Shown piece after piece: positions 1 through 8,275 of a stretch of DNA of 64,000 bases. The translations under genes and the position numbers were made by a program. The notes beneath the pieces are model-generated. The model did no database searches. It saw nothing but the letters and a program-made list of their open reading frames with translations, and was not told the origin of the DNA. The stretch spans positions 992,001 to 1,056,000 of the forward strand of contig NZ_JACDXV010000001.1 in NCBI RefSeq assembly GCF_015158295.1, read 5' to 3'. This stretch comes from Devosia faecipullorum (GTDB lineage: Bacteria; Pseudomonadota; Alphaproteobacteria; Rhizobiales; Devosiaceae). The number at the start of each line of letters is the position of its first letter. The first letter of the stretch is position 1.

Positions 1-65
1 AATCCGCCTTCACGACCTTGGCGCATGGACTACAACGACAGCGCCTCTGCGCGCCGCAGTAAACT

Positions 66-887
66 CTAGCCCCGTCCCAATTCCTCGCTGCGCTGACGCG
101 CCGCGTCCACGGCCCGCGCCATGAGCTGGGCCAGCCCATCCGCTGCCATCAGCACGTCCAGAGCCGCCGCCGTGGTGCCATTGGGCGAGGTCACATTCTG
201 CCGCAAGACGCTGGCCGGAGCCGAATCGGCCTCCAGCAGTGCCGCCGATCCGACCACGGTCTGCCGCGCCAATTGCATGGCGACATGTTCGGGAAGGCCC
301 TGCGCAACGCCTGCCGCTGCCAAAGCCTCGACCAGATTGAACACATAGGCCGGCCCCGAGCCGGAAACCGCCGTCACCGCGTCGAGATCGGCTTCCGCAT
401 CAAACCAGGCCACCTGCCCCGCCGCCGCCAGCAGCGCATCGACCGCCGCGCGATCCCTGGCTTCGATGTCCGGCCCGGCCACCGCGCCGGTAATGCCCTT
501 GCCGATCTGGGCGGGCGTATTGGGCATGGTGCGCACCACCCTTCTCGTGCCCAATCCCGCCGACAGCGTGGCGATGGAAATACCCGCCGCGATCGACAGA
601 ACCAGCGTCTGCGGCCCCATGATTGGTTGAAGTCCCGCCATCACCGCCCCGATGATCTGCGGCTTGACCGCCAGAACCAGCACATTGGGTTGCAGCCCGA
701 TGGCCTCGGGATGAATCACAATTCCGTAATCCTGGGCCAGGTCCCGCGCCTCAGTCCCCGGCGCCGGATCGACCAGAACCAGATTGCCCGCTGGCAGGCC
801 GGCATCCAGCCAGCCGCGCGCCAGCGCCATGCCCATCTTGCCGGCCCCGACCAGCATGACCGGGCCGATGGAACGAAGATCTGTCAT
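66..887 (-). CDS. proC: Pyrroline-5-carboxylate reductase
   Basis: Last step of proline synthesis: reduces 1-pyrroline-5-carboxylate to L-proline with NAD(P)H in the cytosol. The protein of 273 residues opens with a Rossmann glycine motif GAGKMG (residues 14-19) and carries the family hallmark VSGSGPAY in the middle and the C-terminal signature TSPNGTT near residue 235. The frame stays open upstream to 974, but the ATG at 887 gives the normal family N-terminus and has GGGAGG about 10 nt upstream. It is transcribed towards the left window edge; nothing recognisable lies in the 65 bases after its stop. Confidence 0.95.
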   Translation of the reverse strand: MTDLRSIGPVMLVGAGKMGMALARGWLDAGLPAGNLVLVDPAPGTEARDLAQDYGIVIHPEAIGLQPNVLVLAVKPQIIGAVMAGLQPIMGPQTLVLSIAAGISIATLSAGLGTRRVVRTMPNTPAQIGKGITGAVAGPDIEARDRAAVDALLAAAGQVAWFDAEADLDAVTAVSGSGPAYVFNLVEALAAAGVAQGLPEHVAMQLARQTVVGSAALLEADSAPASVLRQNVTSPNGTTAAALDVLMAADGLAQLMARAVDAARQRSEELGRG

Positions 888-1017
888 CTTAAACCTGCCT
901 CCCGACATGAAATTGTGCGGCGAAAATGCCTCAGAACCGGCACCGAACGCAATGGCGCGCGCCGAGCGACCCACCGCAGCAGCCTCGGGCGGAATTGCAA
1001 CGCTGTGGAGATGGAGC

Positions 1018-1049
1018 GATGGATTGCCCGGACCAGCCGCGCAATGACG
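1018..1049 (-). repeat. REP-like palindromic element, copy A
   Basis: Read on the minus strand it runs GTCATTGCGCGGCTGG followed by TCCGGGCAATCCATC. The ends ATTGC and GCAAT pair, as in the short REP elements common between genes of rhizobia. A second, longer copy of the same sequence lies 125 bases downstream at 1173-1227. Confidence 0.65.
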
Positions 1050-1118
1050 CTGGAGAGGATGTAACCACCGGAGGATTGAATCTGAAAGCCCGATCAGTCA
1101 ACGCGATGCACCCACCAT

Positions 1119-1149
1119 CGTCATCACCCGGCTCGTCCGGGTGATCCAT
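1119..1149. repeat. REP-like hairpin, ATCACCCGG arms
   Basis: Perfect 9-bp inverted repeat ATCACCCGG / CCGGGTGAT (1123-1131 and 1137-1145) around a 5-nt loop, flanked by GTC on one side and CCA on the other. This is the classic alphaproteobacterial REP form. It has no T-run, so it is more likely a repeat than a terminator. Confidence 0.7.
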
Positions 1150-1172
1150 GGGAGCCCTGATGGACGTGAAAA

Positions 1173-1227
1173 GATGGATTGCTCGGACCAGCCGCCATGA
1201 CGAAGGAGCGGGTGGCCGCGCAATGAC
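1173..1227 (-). repeat. REP-like element, copy B with 24-base insertion
   Basis: Matches copy A (1018-1049) at both ends, GATGGATTGC and GCGCAATGAC, with one C/T difference, but carries about 24 extra bases in the middle (around 1195-1218). The junctions both read CCGC, so replication slippage or nested insertion could explain it. Confidence 0.6.
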
Positions 1228-1273
1228 AATCGCACCGGACTATCACAACGACCCGCAAAGGAATGCCAGACGT

Positions 1274-1774
1274 TCAAGCCTCGCCGACGGTCTCGAACAT
1301 CACATGGCTCAGCGCATCGGCGGCTGACTTGCCGGCCCAAACCACGAACTGGAACGCCTGATAATAAAGATCGCAGCTATCGCTGGCCGAACGCAGCAGC
1401 GCCTCGCATTGCTGCGGCGACACGTCGGCGCCCCCGGTCAGCAGATGCGAATTGCGGAACAGCACCACGCCTTCCTTGTGCCAGATGTCGAAATGGCCGA
1501 TCCACAATTGCTCATTGATCAGGCTGATCAATTGTTTGATTTCGGCACGCCGCCCTTCGGGCACTTTGAGGTCGAAAGCGCAGGCGATATGCAGACTTTC
1601 CAGGTCCTCCATCCAGTTGAAGGACACGTGATAGTCGCTCCATCCGCCGCGCACGGAAATGGAGATTTCGTCGGCGTCCTGCCGCTCGAAATTCCAGTCA
1701 TTGATCGAAGCGATATGCTCGACGAGGTCCACGGGATGGGACGTCCGGTCGGGCTCGAATTCAATCAGGGCCAT
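1274..1774 (-). CDS. YbjN domain-containing protein
   Basis: A 166-residue soluble protein that resembles the YbjN / sensory-transduction-regulator-like family found across alphaproteobacteria. Recognition rests on the overall pattern: an N-terminal segment ending in NDWNFERQDADEIS, a central GGWSDYHVSF strand, the acidic EDLESLHIACAFDLKV stretch and a long C-terminal helix. The exact function is unknown; E. coli YbjN is linked to stress and motility phenotypes. It has no signal peptide or membrane segment. It stands alone, followed by the proC-side repeat region, with a CtrA-like box about 205 bases upstream. Confidence 0.8.
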   Translation of the reverse strand: MALIEFEPDRTSHPVDLVEHIASINDWNFERQDADEISISVRGGWSDYHVSFNWMEDLESLHIACAFDLKVPEGRRAEIKQLISLINEQLWIGHFDIWHKEGVVLFRNSHLLTGGADVSPQQCEALLRSASDSCDLYYQAFQFVVWAGKSAADALSHVMFETVGEA

Positions 1775-2114
1775 GAAATAAGGTCCGTCCTGCTAGGCGT
1801 TGGTCGTCCGCGCGGTCGGATGACCGGCACTGTTCGGATACGCGGGAAGGAACAAAAAGCCGCAACTACGGCGTCGAATCGTCCTCCTGCGTCAAACCTA
1901 CACCGCGCCACTGATTCAGGGGACGCAGGCCATCGGCACAATGACATTCTCTTGTGGATGATGATCGCGCCGCGATTCTTAACGAAGGGTTAAGACGCCC
2001 GCGATCCGGGCGCTTCAGGCATCAACGATCTGTTAATAAGTCGGATGTCCGAAGTAGGCCTTCGGCGCGCCGCGAACATTGCCGGGCGCCGGGTATGGAA
2101 ACGATCCGCGAAAC
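1775..2114. other. Intergenic region with CtrA-like box and small hairpins
   Basis: About 340 bases without a believable gene. It holds a TTAA-N7-TTAA motif at 1979-1993, a 6-bp hairpin CGCCCG/CGGGCG (1996-2012) and a 6-bp hairpin CCGAAG/CTTCGG (2049-2065). The last lies just past the ubiK stop and could help end that transcript, though it lacks a T-run. Confidence 0.5.
1979..1993. promoter_or_regulatory. CtrA-like binding box
   Basis: TTAA CGAAGGG TTAA: two TTAA half sites with exactly seven bases between them, the spacing of the CtrA cell-cycle regulator consensus in alphaproteobacteria. It lies about 205 bases upstream of the YbjN-like gene. Chance occurrence in a GC-rich genome is uncommon but possible. 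Confidence 0.4.
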
Positions 2115-2381
2115 CTATTTCGCTGTCTTGTTCGCTGTCTTGCCGTCGCCGCGCAAAGCCGCGATCTCGGCGCGCAGAGCGTCGATTTCCTCGCCCTGCA
2201 CCTGCACCAGTTCGCGCAGCGCGTCGAAATCCTCGCGCTTGACCAGGTCCATGTCGTTGACGATGCGCTGGGCCTGGGCCTTTACCACCGTCTCGACCTC
2301 GCGCCGAACGCCATCGGCCACCCCGGCCGCCTCGTTCATCACCCGGCCCAACCCGTCGAAAATCCGATTGCTCTGGTTCAT
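2115..2381 (-). CDS. ubiK: Ubiquinone biosynthesis accessory factor UbiK-like (BMFP domain)
   Basis: Small coiled-coil protein of 88 residues similar to the UbiK/YqiC (BMFP) family. In enterobacteria it helps the late, oxygen-dependent ubiquinone steps as a lipid-binding partner of UbiJ. Family features seen here: the N-terminal NQSNRIFDGLGRVMNEAAG segment, an amphipathic helix, then a heptad-rich part (RELVQVQGEEIDALRAEIAAL) and a lysine-rich tail. The frame opens at 2429, but the ATG at 2381 gives the family start. It is divergent from lgt. Confidence 0.8.
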   Translation of the reverse strand: MNQSNRIFDGLGRVMNEAAGVADGVRREVETVVKAQAQRIVNDMDLVKREDFDALRELVQVQGEEIDALRAEIAALRGDGKTANKTAK

Positions 2382-2477
2382 GGCGCTTCCGTTCCGCAAG
2401 ACATGTTCTTGCTCCGTTATGTAGGGCAACGCCCCCAGCTTGACCAGTGCAACAGCCGGGATCGGCCCCTTTCTTCA

Positions 2478-2498
2478 CCTCCCCCCTTGAGGGGGAGG
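2478..2498. repeat. CCTCCCCC/GGGGGAGG hairpin repeat
   Basis: Perfect 8-bp inverted repeat around a 5-nt loop, followed by a second G-rich stretch up to about 2510. It lies between the divergent ubiK and lgt genes, where a terminator makes no sense, so it is probably a dispersed intergenic repeat. Similar GGGGGAGG units are common in rhizobial genomes (from memory, not searched). Confidence 0.55.
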
Positions 2499-2572
2499 CC
2501 GGGAGGGGGGTATGGCAGGCATGGTGCGGCCTTATTTCGCCGGCACACACGGTCGAACGTCAGGAGCCCTCC

Positions 2573-3397
2573 TTGCCCTTCCCCAATATCGACCCCATCG
2601 CCATCGCCATCGGCCCTATCGCCATCCGCTGGTACGCCCTGGCCTATCTTCTCGGTGTGCTGCTCGGCGCCGGCTATGGCTACCTGCTGCTGAAAAACGA
2701 ACGGCTCTGGCATCGTGGCGCCCCGCCCTTCGCCGCCAAGGACATCTGGGACTTCGCCTTCTGGGCCATGCTGGCCATCGTCATCGGCGGGCGCGCCGGC
2801 TATGTGCTGTTCTACAACCTGCCTTATTACGCGCAGAACCCGCTCGAAATCATCAATACGCTCGATGGCGGCATGTCCTATCACGGCGGCATGCTGGGGC
2901 TGATGCTCGCCGCCATTCTGTTCACCCGCTCCAAGGGCGGCAATTGGCTGTCCAGCCTCGACCTGCTCGGCGCCGTCGCCACCATCGGCATTTTCCTTGG
3001 TCGAATCGCCAATTTCATCAATGCCGAACTCTATGGTGCGCCGACCGATGCGCCATGGGGCGTGGTCTTCCCCACCGATCCGCTCCAGGTCGCCCGCCAT
3101 CCGAGCCAGCTCTATGAAGCCCTGCTCGAAGGGCTGCTGCTGTTTCTGGTCATCCGCATCGCCACCCACGTCTTTTATGCCTTGCGCAAACCGGGTCTGG
3201 TCGCCGGCATTTTCGCCATCGGCTACGCCCTCTCACGCATCGCCGTCGAACTCGTGCGCCTGCCCGATATTCAGCTCGGCTATCTTTATTTCGGCTGGGT
3301 CACTATGGGGCAGATTCTGAGCCTGCCCATTCTTCTCGGCGGCGTCGTTCTGGTGATCTACGCCATCACGCGCCGCGAAAATCCATTGCGCCCGTGA
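2573..3397 (+). CDS. lgt: Prolipoprotein diacylglyceryl transferase
   Basis: Inner-membrane enzyme that transfers diacylglycerol from phosphatidylglycerol to the lipobox cysteine of prolipoproteins. The 274-residue protein has about seven hydrophobic helices, the HGG motif at about residue 103 and the Lgt signature GRIANFINAE with its arginine near 143, plus HPSQLYEA. The start is TTG at 2573: AGGAG lies 6 nt upstream, and the protein then begins just before the typical NIDPIAIAIGP segment. An open frame extends to 2447, but it would include the repeat region and add 42 atypical residues. It is the first gene of a run with the NDUFAF7-like gene and pgeF. Confidence 0.93.
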   Translation: MPFPNIDPIAIAIGPIAIRWYALAYLLGVLLGAGYGYLLLKNERLWHRGAPPFAAKDIWDFAFWAMLAIVIGGRAGYVLFYNLPYYAQNPLEIINTLDGGMSYHGGMLGLMLAAILFTRSKGGNWLSSLDLLGAVATIGIFLGRIANFINAELYGAPTDAPWGVVFPTDPLQVARHPSQLYEALLEGLLLFLVIRIATHVFYALRKPGLVAGIFAIGYALSRIAVELVRLPDIQLGYLYFGWVTMGQILSLPILLGGVVLVIYAITRRENPLRP

Positions 3398-3430
3398 AAT
3401 GAGAGCAGTCTGTTAGCGAATGGCCGCGAA

Positions 3431-4519
3431 ATGACGGAAATCGACAAGAATTTGACGCTGGAACAGCAGATTGCGCTGCAAATAAGCGCAAGCGGGCCAA
3501 TATCTGTGGCCACCTATATGGGCCTCTGCCTCACCCATCCCACGCGGGGCTATTACCGTGTCCGCGAGCCCATTGGCGGCAAGGGCGATTTCATCACCGC
3601 GCCGGAAATTTCCCAGATGTTTGGGGAACTTATCGGTTTCTGGCTGGTCAATCTCTGGCAGCAGATGAACGAGCCGAAAGCCTTCACCCTGCTCGAGCTT
3701 GGCCCCGGGCGCGGCACACTCATGGCCGACATCCTGCGTACCGCCTGCCGCGCCCCCGGCTTCCGCGACGCCCTGCGCCTTACCCTTTTCGAAACCAGCC
3801 CCGGCCTCATGGCCGAACAGCAGGCGCGGCTGGAAGCATACGACCCTAAATGGCTGCAAAACTTCGATAATTTCGAAGATGGTCCGGTCATGGTCGTGGC
3901 CAATGAATTCTTCGACGCCCTGCCGATCCGCCAGTTCATCCGCAAGGAAAAGGGCTGGCATGAGCGCCAGGTCGGCCTTCTCGACGGCAAGCGCACCTTC
4001 GGCCTGTCCCCCACGCCCATTCCCCCCGGCTCCATGCCCGATGACGTGGCCGATGCCGCGCCCGACAGCGTTTTCGAGGTCAATTTCGCCGCGGCGGAAA
4101 TCATGTCGATTCTGGCAAAAATCGTATCCAGGCAAGGCGGCAGCATCCTCGCCATCGATTACGGCTATGGCCGCACCCAGACCGGCGAGACCCTGCAAGG
4201 AGTGCGCAATCACGCCTATGCCGATGTGCTTGACGCCCCCGGCGAAACCGATCTGTCGGCCCATGTCGATTTCGCCGCGCTCGCCAATGTCGCGCGCCGC
4301 GCCGGCCTTGCTGCCCAACCTCTTGCCACTCAAGGCGAATTTCTTGCCCGCCTCGGCCTGGCGGAGCGGGCTTCCACGCTCATCAAGGCCAATCCCGCCC
4401 TGGCCGCCGACATTGCCACGGCCCGCGACCGGCTGGTGAATCCCGAACAGATGGGCACGCTGTTCAAGGTTTTCTGCGCGCACAGCCCCGGACTTATCCC
4501 CGCCGGTTTTTCCGCATGA
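3431..4519 (+). CDS. SAM-dependent methyltransferase, NDUFAF7/MidA family
   Basis: A 362-residue class I methyltransferase of the DUF185 family. The mitochondrial member NDUFAF7 methylates an arginine of a complex I subunit; the bacterial role is probably similar but unproven. The SAM-binding loop LELGPGRGTLMADILR is at about residue 90, and the family motif GDFITAPEISQMFGELIG lies near residue 55. DYGYG and HVDFAALA follow in the C-terminal half. It starts 33 bases after lgt and overlaps pgeF by 4 bases (ATGA), so the three genes are probably co-transcribed. Confidence 0.9.
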   Translation: MTEIDKNLTLEQQIALQISASGPISVATYMGLCLTHPTRGYYRVREPIGGKGDFITAPEISQMFGELIGFWLVNLWQQMNEPKAFTLLELGPGRGTLMADILRTACRAPGFRDALRLTLFETSPGLMAEQQARLEAYDPKWLQNFDNFEDGPVMVVANEFFDALPIRQFIRKEKGWHERQVGLLDGKRTFGLSPTPIPPGSMPDDVADAAPDSVFEVNFAAAEIMSILAKIVSRQGGSILAIDYGYGRTQTGETLQGVRNHAYADVLDAPGETDLSAHVDFAALANVARRAGLAAQPLATQGEFLARLGLAERASTLIKANPALAADIATARDRLVNPEQMGTLFKVFCAHSPGLIPAGFSA

Positions 4520-5280
4520 TAGATTACGAAACTGCATCCTCACTCAGCGCCATCAAAACGCTAAGGCATGGCTTTTTCGGGCGGCGCGGCGGAACCTCGG
4601 GCGGCGAATTTTCCAGCCTCAACGTCTCTCATTCTGTCGGGGACGACCCGCAAAGCGTCGAAAAAAACAGAGAAATTGTCCGGGATGCCGTAAATGCCGG
4701 TCCACTGATCTTTCTCAAGCAGGTGCATTCGGCCCGGGTCGAAACGCTGACCGGCCCCATTGCTCCCTCAGTCATCGAGGCCGACGCCATGGTGACGGCT
4801 GTTCCCGCCCTGGCCCTCGCCATCCTCACCGCCGATTGCACGCCGATCCTCTTTGCCGATCCAGAGGCCGGCATTGTCGGCGCCGCCCATGCCGGCTGGC
4901 GCGGCGCGGTCGATGGCATTATCGGCAACACCATCGCCGCCATGGTGGCGCTCGGCGCCGATCCCGCCCGCATCCGCGCTGCCTATGGCCCCACCATTCA
5001 CGGCAAAAATTACGAGGTTGGAGAAGGGTTTAGATCCGATTTCCTGACGCTGCATCCGGGCGGCGAAAGCCATTTCCACACCCCGCCCGGCGGCCAGCCG
5101 CATTTCGATCTTCCCGGCTTTGTCCACGCCCAGCTTGAAGCGGCCGGACTTTCCGGGATCGAGCGGGTCGGCCTTTGTACCTATGCCAATCCCGATCTCT
5201 ATTTCTCCCACCGCTACGCCACCCACAAAGGCACGAAAACCGGTCGCCAGCTCGCCGTCATCGGCATGACACAAGTTTAA
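4516..5280 (+). CDS. pgeF: Peptidoglycan editing factor PgeF (YfiH family)
   Basis: Member of the multicopper-polyphenol-oxidoreductase-fold family. E. coli PgeF removes wrongly incorporated L-Ser from UDP-MurNAc precursors; related proteins act as purine nucleoside phosphorylases. Metal-site residues are present: QVHS (about residue 69), ADCTP (about 106) and AHAGWRG (about 124). The later motif, usually GPCI, reads GPTI here, so one commonly conserved cysteine is absent. Length 254 is normal. It overlaps the methyltransferase stop by ATGA. Confidence 0.92.
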   Translation: MIDYETASSLSAIKTLRHGFFGRRGGTSGGEFSSLNVSHSVGDDPQSVEKNREIVRDAVNAGPLIFLKQVHSARVETLTGPIAPSVIEADAMVTAVPALALAILTADCTPILFADPEAGIVGAAHAGWRGAVDGIIGNTIAAMVALGADPARIRAAYGPTIHGKNYEVGEGFRSDFLTLHPGGESHFHTPPGGQPHFDLPGFVHAQLEAAGLSGIERVGLCTYANPDLYFSHRYATHKGTKTGRQLAVIGMTQV

Positions 5281-5304
5281 TTTACCCATCCGCCCAAAGT
5301 GGCG

Positions 5305-5332
5305 TTGTCAGGCCCGAAACGAGTCGCTAAAG
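5305..5332 (+). promoter_or_regulatory. Candidate prs promoter
   Basis: TTGTCA (5305-5310), 16-bp spacer, CTAAAG (5327-5332), which partly fits the alphaproteobacterial housekeeping pattern. It lies about 60 bases before the prs start in the 112-base gap after pgeF. Confidence 0.3.
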
Positions 5333-5392
5333 CTGCCCGCGAAACTGGTAGGTCCGCCCCCCGCTGGACCAGTTTTTGACAGGATCGCGCCC

Positions 5393-6325
5393 ATGAAGCT
5401 GGTGACCGGCAATTCCAACCGTCCGCTGGCGCAGGCTGTCGCCAGCTATCTCGAACTTCCGCTGACCGATTGCACCGTCAAGCGCTTCGCCGATAACGAA
5501 GTCTATGTCGAAGTGCAGGAAAATGTGCGTGGCGAGGATGTGTTCATCCTGCAATCCACCAGCTTTCCCGCCAATGACAATCTGATGGAATTGCTGATCA
5601 TTGCCGATGCCTTGCGCCGCTCCTCGGCTCGCCGCATCACCGCCGTGCTCCCCTATTTCGGCTATGCTCGCCAGGACCGCAAATCGGCGCCCCGCACCCC
5701 GATTTCCGCCAAGCTGGTTTCCAATCTCATCACCGAGGCCGGCGCCAATCGCGTGCTGACGCTCGATCTCCATGCCGCCCAGATTCAGGGCTTTTTCGAC
5801 ATTCCCACTGACAATCTGACCGCCGCGCCGGTCATGGTCCGCGACATCAAGGACAATTATGACGTCAAGAATGTCATGATCGTCTCGCCGGACGTCGGCG
5901 GCGTGGTCCGTGCCCGCAATGTCGCGGGCCGCATCGGGGCGAGCCTCGCCATTGTCGACAAACGCCGCCCCCGCGCCGGCGTCTCCGAGGTCATGAACAT
6001 CATCGGCGAGGTCGAAGGCCAGACCTGCATCCTCATCGACGACATTGTCGATTCCGGCGGCACCCTGGTCAACGCCGCCGAAGCCCTCCTAAAGGCCGGC
6101 GCCAAGGAAGTTTCGGCCTATATCACCCATGGCGTCTTGTCCGGCGCCGCCTCCGAGCGCATCGCCGCCAGCAAGCTCAAGGAATTGGTAGTCACCGATT
6201 CCATCGTCGATACCGAGGCAACCCGCGCCGCCGCCAATATCCGCCGCATGTCCATCGCGGCGCTGATCGGCGAGGCCATTGCCCGCACCGCCAGCGAACA
6301 GAGCGTATCCAGCCTCTTCGACTAA
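5393..6325 (+). CDS. prs: Ribose-phosphate pyrophosphokinase (PRPP synthetase)
   Basis: Makes PRPP from ribose-5-phosphate and ATP, feeding nucleotide, histidine and tryptophan synthesis. The 310-residue class I enzyme has the N-terminal ATP-site segment ([16 protein letters not shown]), the flexible-loop region YGRQDRKS-like (here [16 protein letters not shown]), the [11 protein letters not shown] signature near 125 and the PRPP-binding DDIVDSGGT near residue 217. AGGA lies about 10 nt before the ATG. Its product is also the co-substrate of apt at 15.2 kb. Confidence 0.97.
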   Translation: MKLVTGNSNRPLAQAVASYLELPLTDCTVKRFADNEVYVEVQENVRGEDVFILQSTSFPANDNLMELLIIADALRRSSARRITAVLPYFGYARQDRKSAPRTPISAKLVSNLITEAGANRVLTLDLHAAQIQGFFDIPTDNLTAAPVMVRDIKDNYDVKNVMIVSPDVGGVVRARNVAGRIGASLAIVDKRRPRAGVSEVMNIIGEVEGQTCILIDDIVDSGGTLVNAAEALLKAGAKEVSAYITHGVLSGAASERIAASKLKELVVTDSIVDTEATRAAANIRRMSIAALIGEAIARTASEQSVSSLFD

Positions 6326-6383
6326 CTTTCCGCCCACTCCTGCGGTATTGCTGAACGATATCAGCCGCACAGAGGAGCAAGGA

Positions 6384-6740
6384 ATGTCCCGCTATCTCGC
6401 ACTTTACATGGGCACGCTGGAATCGGCGGCCCAGCAGGAATGGGAAAACCTGTCCGAAGACGAAAAGGCCAAGCGGAGCACCAGAGCGATGGCGGCCTGG
6501 GAAGCCTGGGTCGAGCAACACGAGGCCGCGATCACCGATATGGGTGGGCCCTTGGGGAAAACCCTACTCGCCAGCACCTCAGGCATCAGCCCGACCAGAA
6601 ACGCCATCGCCGCCTACGTGATTGTCGAAGCCGACTCGCACGAAGACGCTGCGAGAATGTTCGAAAATCATCCGCATTTCGCGATTTTTCCCGGCACTGG
6701 CGTCGAGATCCTGGAATGCCTGCCAATGCCCGGCGCATAA
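6384..6740 (+). CDS. Hypothetical protein, YCII-like
   Basis: A 118-residue soluble protein that resembles the YCII/DGPF-type small ferredoxin-like-fold proteins: a start MSRYLALYMG, a helix rich in E and A, and a closing VEADSHEDAARMFENHPHF segment followed by GVEILECLPMPG. The last part is typical of these dimeric proteins. Function unknown. The ATG at 6384 has a strong SD (GAGGAGCAAGGA); the open frame upstream to 6279 overlaps prs and is not used. It lies 58 bases after prs and may share its transcript. Confidence 0.7.
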   Translation: MSRYLALYMGTLESAAQQEWENLSEDEKAKRSTRAMAAWEAWVEQHEAAITDMGGPLGKTLLASTSGISPTRNAIAAYVIVEADSHEDAARMFENHPHFAIFPGTGVEILECLPMPGA

Positions 6741-6762
6741 GCATCTTTCGGTGCGCTCTGAC

Positions 6763-6790
6763 TTGCCGGATTGGGACATTTCCTCTATAT
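6763..6790 (+). promoter_or_regulatory. Candidate rplY promoter
   Basis: CTTGCCG with TTGCCG at 6763-6768, 16-bp spacer, then CTATAT at 6785-6790, a perfect match to the alphaproteobacterial -10 consensus. It lies about 90 bases upstream of rplY and would drive rplY-pth. Confidence 0.6.
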
Positions 6791-6881
6791 CCCGCGCCCA
6801 TGAAGCACTCGTCACCCCTGGAGGACGGGTGCGTATGTTGTTGATGTGATGACATACACCAACCCAGAATGGATGATTTCC

Positions 6882-7493
6882 ATGGCTGCCAATAAAGTGC
6901 TCAAGGCACAGGCGCGTGAGGGAGTGGGCAAGGGGGCCGCTCGCGAAGTGCGTCGTCAGGGACGTGTTCCCGCTGTTATCTATGGTGACAAGAAGCCCCC
7001 CGTCACCGTTTCCGTCGAATATAAAGACGCCCTGAAGTTCATCTATGCCGGTGGCTTCAAGTCGCACGTCCTCGACCTCGACGTCGATGGCACCGTGCAC
7101 AAGGTCATTCCGCGCGACTATCAGCTCGACGTGGTCAAGGACCAGCCGCTCCACATCGACTTCCTTCGGGTTTCGGGCAATGCCAGGATCACCGTCGAAG
7201 TGCATGTGAACTTCATCAATGAAGAGCAGAGCCCCGGCCTCAAGCGCGGCGGTACGCTCAACATTGTGCGTCACACCGTGGAAGTTTCGGTGCCGGCCAA
7301 TGCGATTCCGGAATCCATCACCGTGGATCTTTCCGGTTCCGAAATCGGTGATTCGATCCATATTTCGGCCGTGTCCCTGCCCAAGAACGTCACCCCGACG
7401 ATCACCGACCGCGATTTCACCATCGCAACCCTGGTCGCGCCGTCGGGCCTCAAGTCTGCTGACGCAGCCGAAGGCGAGACCGAGGCGGAGTAA
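6882..7493 (+). CDS. rplY: 50S ribosomal protein L25/general stress protein Ctc
   Basis: 5S rRNA-binding ribosomal protein of the long CTC type, 203 residues from the start chosen. The N-terminal L25 domain shows KAQAREGVGKGAAREVRRQGRVPAVIYG-type sequence, and the C-terminal beta domain begins near residue 100 (HVNFINEEQSPGLKRGG) and ends in an acidic tail. The frame is open from 6846; the ATG at 6882 (MAANKVLKA) fits the family best, although its SD is weak. rplY next to pth is a conserved pairing in rhizobia. Confidence 0.93.
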   Translation: MAANKVLKAQAREGVGKGAAREVRRQGRVPAVIYGDKKPPVTVSVEYKDALKFIYAGGFKSHVLDLDVDGTVHKVIPRDYQLDVVKDQPLHIDFLRVSGNARITVEVHVNFINEEQSPGLKRGGTLNIVRHTVEVSVPANAIPESITVDLSGSEIGDSIHISAVSLPKNVTPTITDRDFTIATLVAPSGLKSADAAEGETEAE

Positions 7494-7522
7494 GCCGTCT
7501 CCGGCACCCGCGAAAACGTTTC

Positions 7523-7544
7523 GAGGCGGCCTCAGGGCCGCCTC
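7523..7544 (+). terminator. Hairpin between rplY and pth
   Basis: Perfect 9-bp inverted repeat GAGGCGGCC / GGCCGCCTC around the loop TCAG, followed by a weakly T-containing stretch. It may partly end the rplY transcript so that pth is made in smaller amounts. Confidence 0.6.
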
Positions 7545-7567
7545 ACTCATTTGCAAGGCATTGCTTG

Positions 7568-8266
7568 ATGAAATTGCTTGTCGGCCTCGGCAATCCCGGC
7601 AGCCAATATGCCGGCAACCGTCACAATATCGGCTTCATGGCCGTGGATGCGATCGCTTCGGCCCATGGCATTTCCGGCTGGAAATCCAAGCATGCCGGCC
7701 TTTTGGCAGAGGGCAGTGTGTCCGGCGAGCGCGTGCTGCTGCTCAAGCCGCAGACCTTCATGAACAAATCCGGCGACAGCGTGCAGCAGGTCGCCCGGTT
7801 CTACAAACTCACCCCCGCCGACATCATCGTTTTCTATGACGAACTCGACCTCGCCCCCGGCAAGGTCCGCGTGAAGATCGGCGGTGGCAATGGCGGGCAT
7901 AACGGCCTGCGCTCGATCGATCCGCAGATCGGCCTCGATTACAAGCGCGTCCGCCTCGGCATCGGTCATCCGGGCAAGGAATTCGTGACGCCACATGTGC
8001 TTGGCGATTTCGCCAAGGCCGACAAGACCTGGCTCGATCCGCTCCTTGACGATATTGGCCGCCATGTGAACCTGCTGCTCAACGGCGACGATGCCGGCTT
8101 CATGAACAAGCTGGCGCTCGCCGCGCAGGGGGAGAAGGAAAAACCCGCTCCAAAGGCACAGAGCCACGTTCGCCAGGCGCGTCCCGCCAAGCCGCAGGTC
8201 GAATTGCCCAAAACCGGTCCCATGGCCGATATGCTCAACAAGCTCTTCAGCGGCAAGGGCGAATAG
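7568..8266 (+). CDS. pth: Peptidyl-tRNA hydrolase
   Basis: Frees tRNA from peptidyl-tRNA that has dropped off the ribosome. The 232-residue protein carries GLGNPG with Asn9 and the catalytic His19 in GNRHNIGF, the KPQTFMNKSG motif and FYDELDLAPGK. The core ends near residue 190; a charged, alanine/lysine/proline-rich tail of about 45 residues follows, a common alphaproteobacterial extension. The start is the ATG at 7568 (AAGG upstream), not the TTG one codon earlier. Confidence 0.95.
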   Translation: MKLLVGLGNPGSQYAGNRHNIGFMAVDAIASAHGISGWKSKHAGLLAEGSVSGERVLLLKPQTFMNKSGDSVQQVARFYKLTPADIIVFYDELDLAPGKVRVKIGGGNGGHNGLRSIDPQIGLDYKRVRLGIGHPGKEFVTPHVLGDFAKADKTWLDPLLDDIGRHVNLLLNGDDAGFMNKLALAAQGEKEKPAPKAQSHVRQARPAKPQVELPKTGPMADMLNKLFSGKGE

Positions 8267-8275
8267 GGCGCTGCC

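Larger units (their letters stand above)
888..1273. other. Intergenic region with REP-like palindromes
   Basis: About 390 bases between proC and the YbjN-like gene without a convincing gene. The right part holds three REP-like units (listed separately) of the alphaproteobacterial style, a GTCAT...CCGG...ATCCA layout. The part next to proC must contain its promoter; I cannot place it with confidence. Short open frames on both strands here lack an SD and overlap the repeats. Confidence 0.6.

Noticed and set aside
5351-5386. Rho-independent terminator between pgeF and prs
   Set aside because: CTGGT/ACCAG arms and a run of five T are present, but the inner stem does not pair continuously and the element ends within 10 bases of the prs start.
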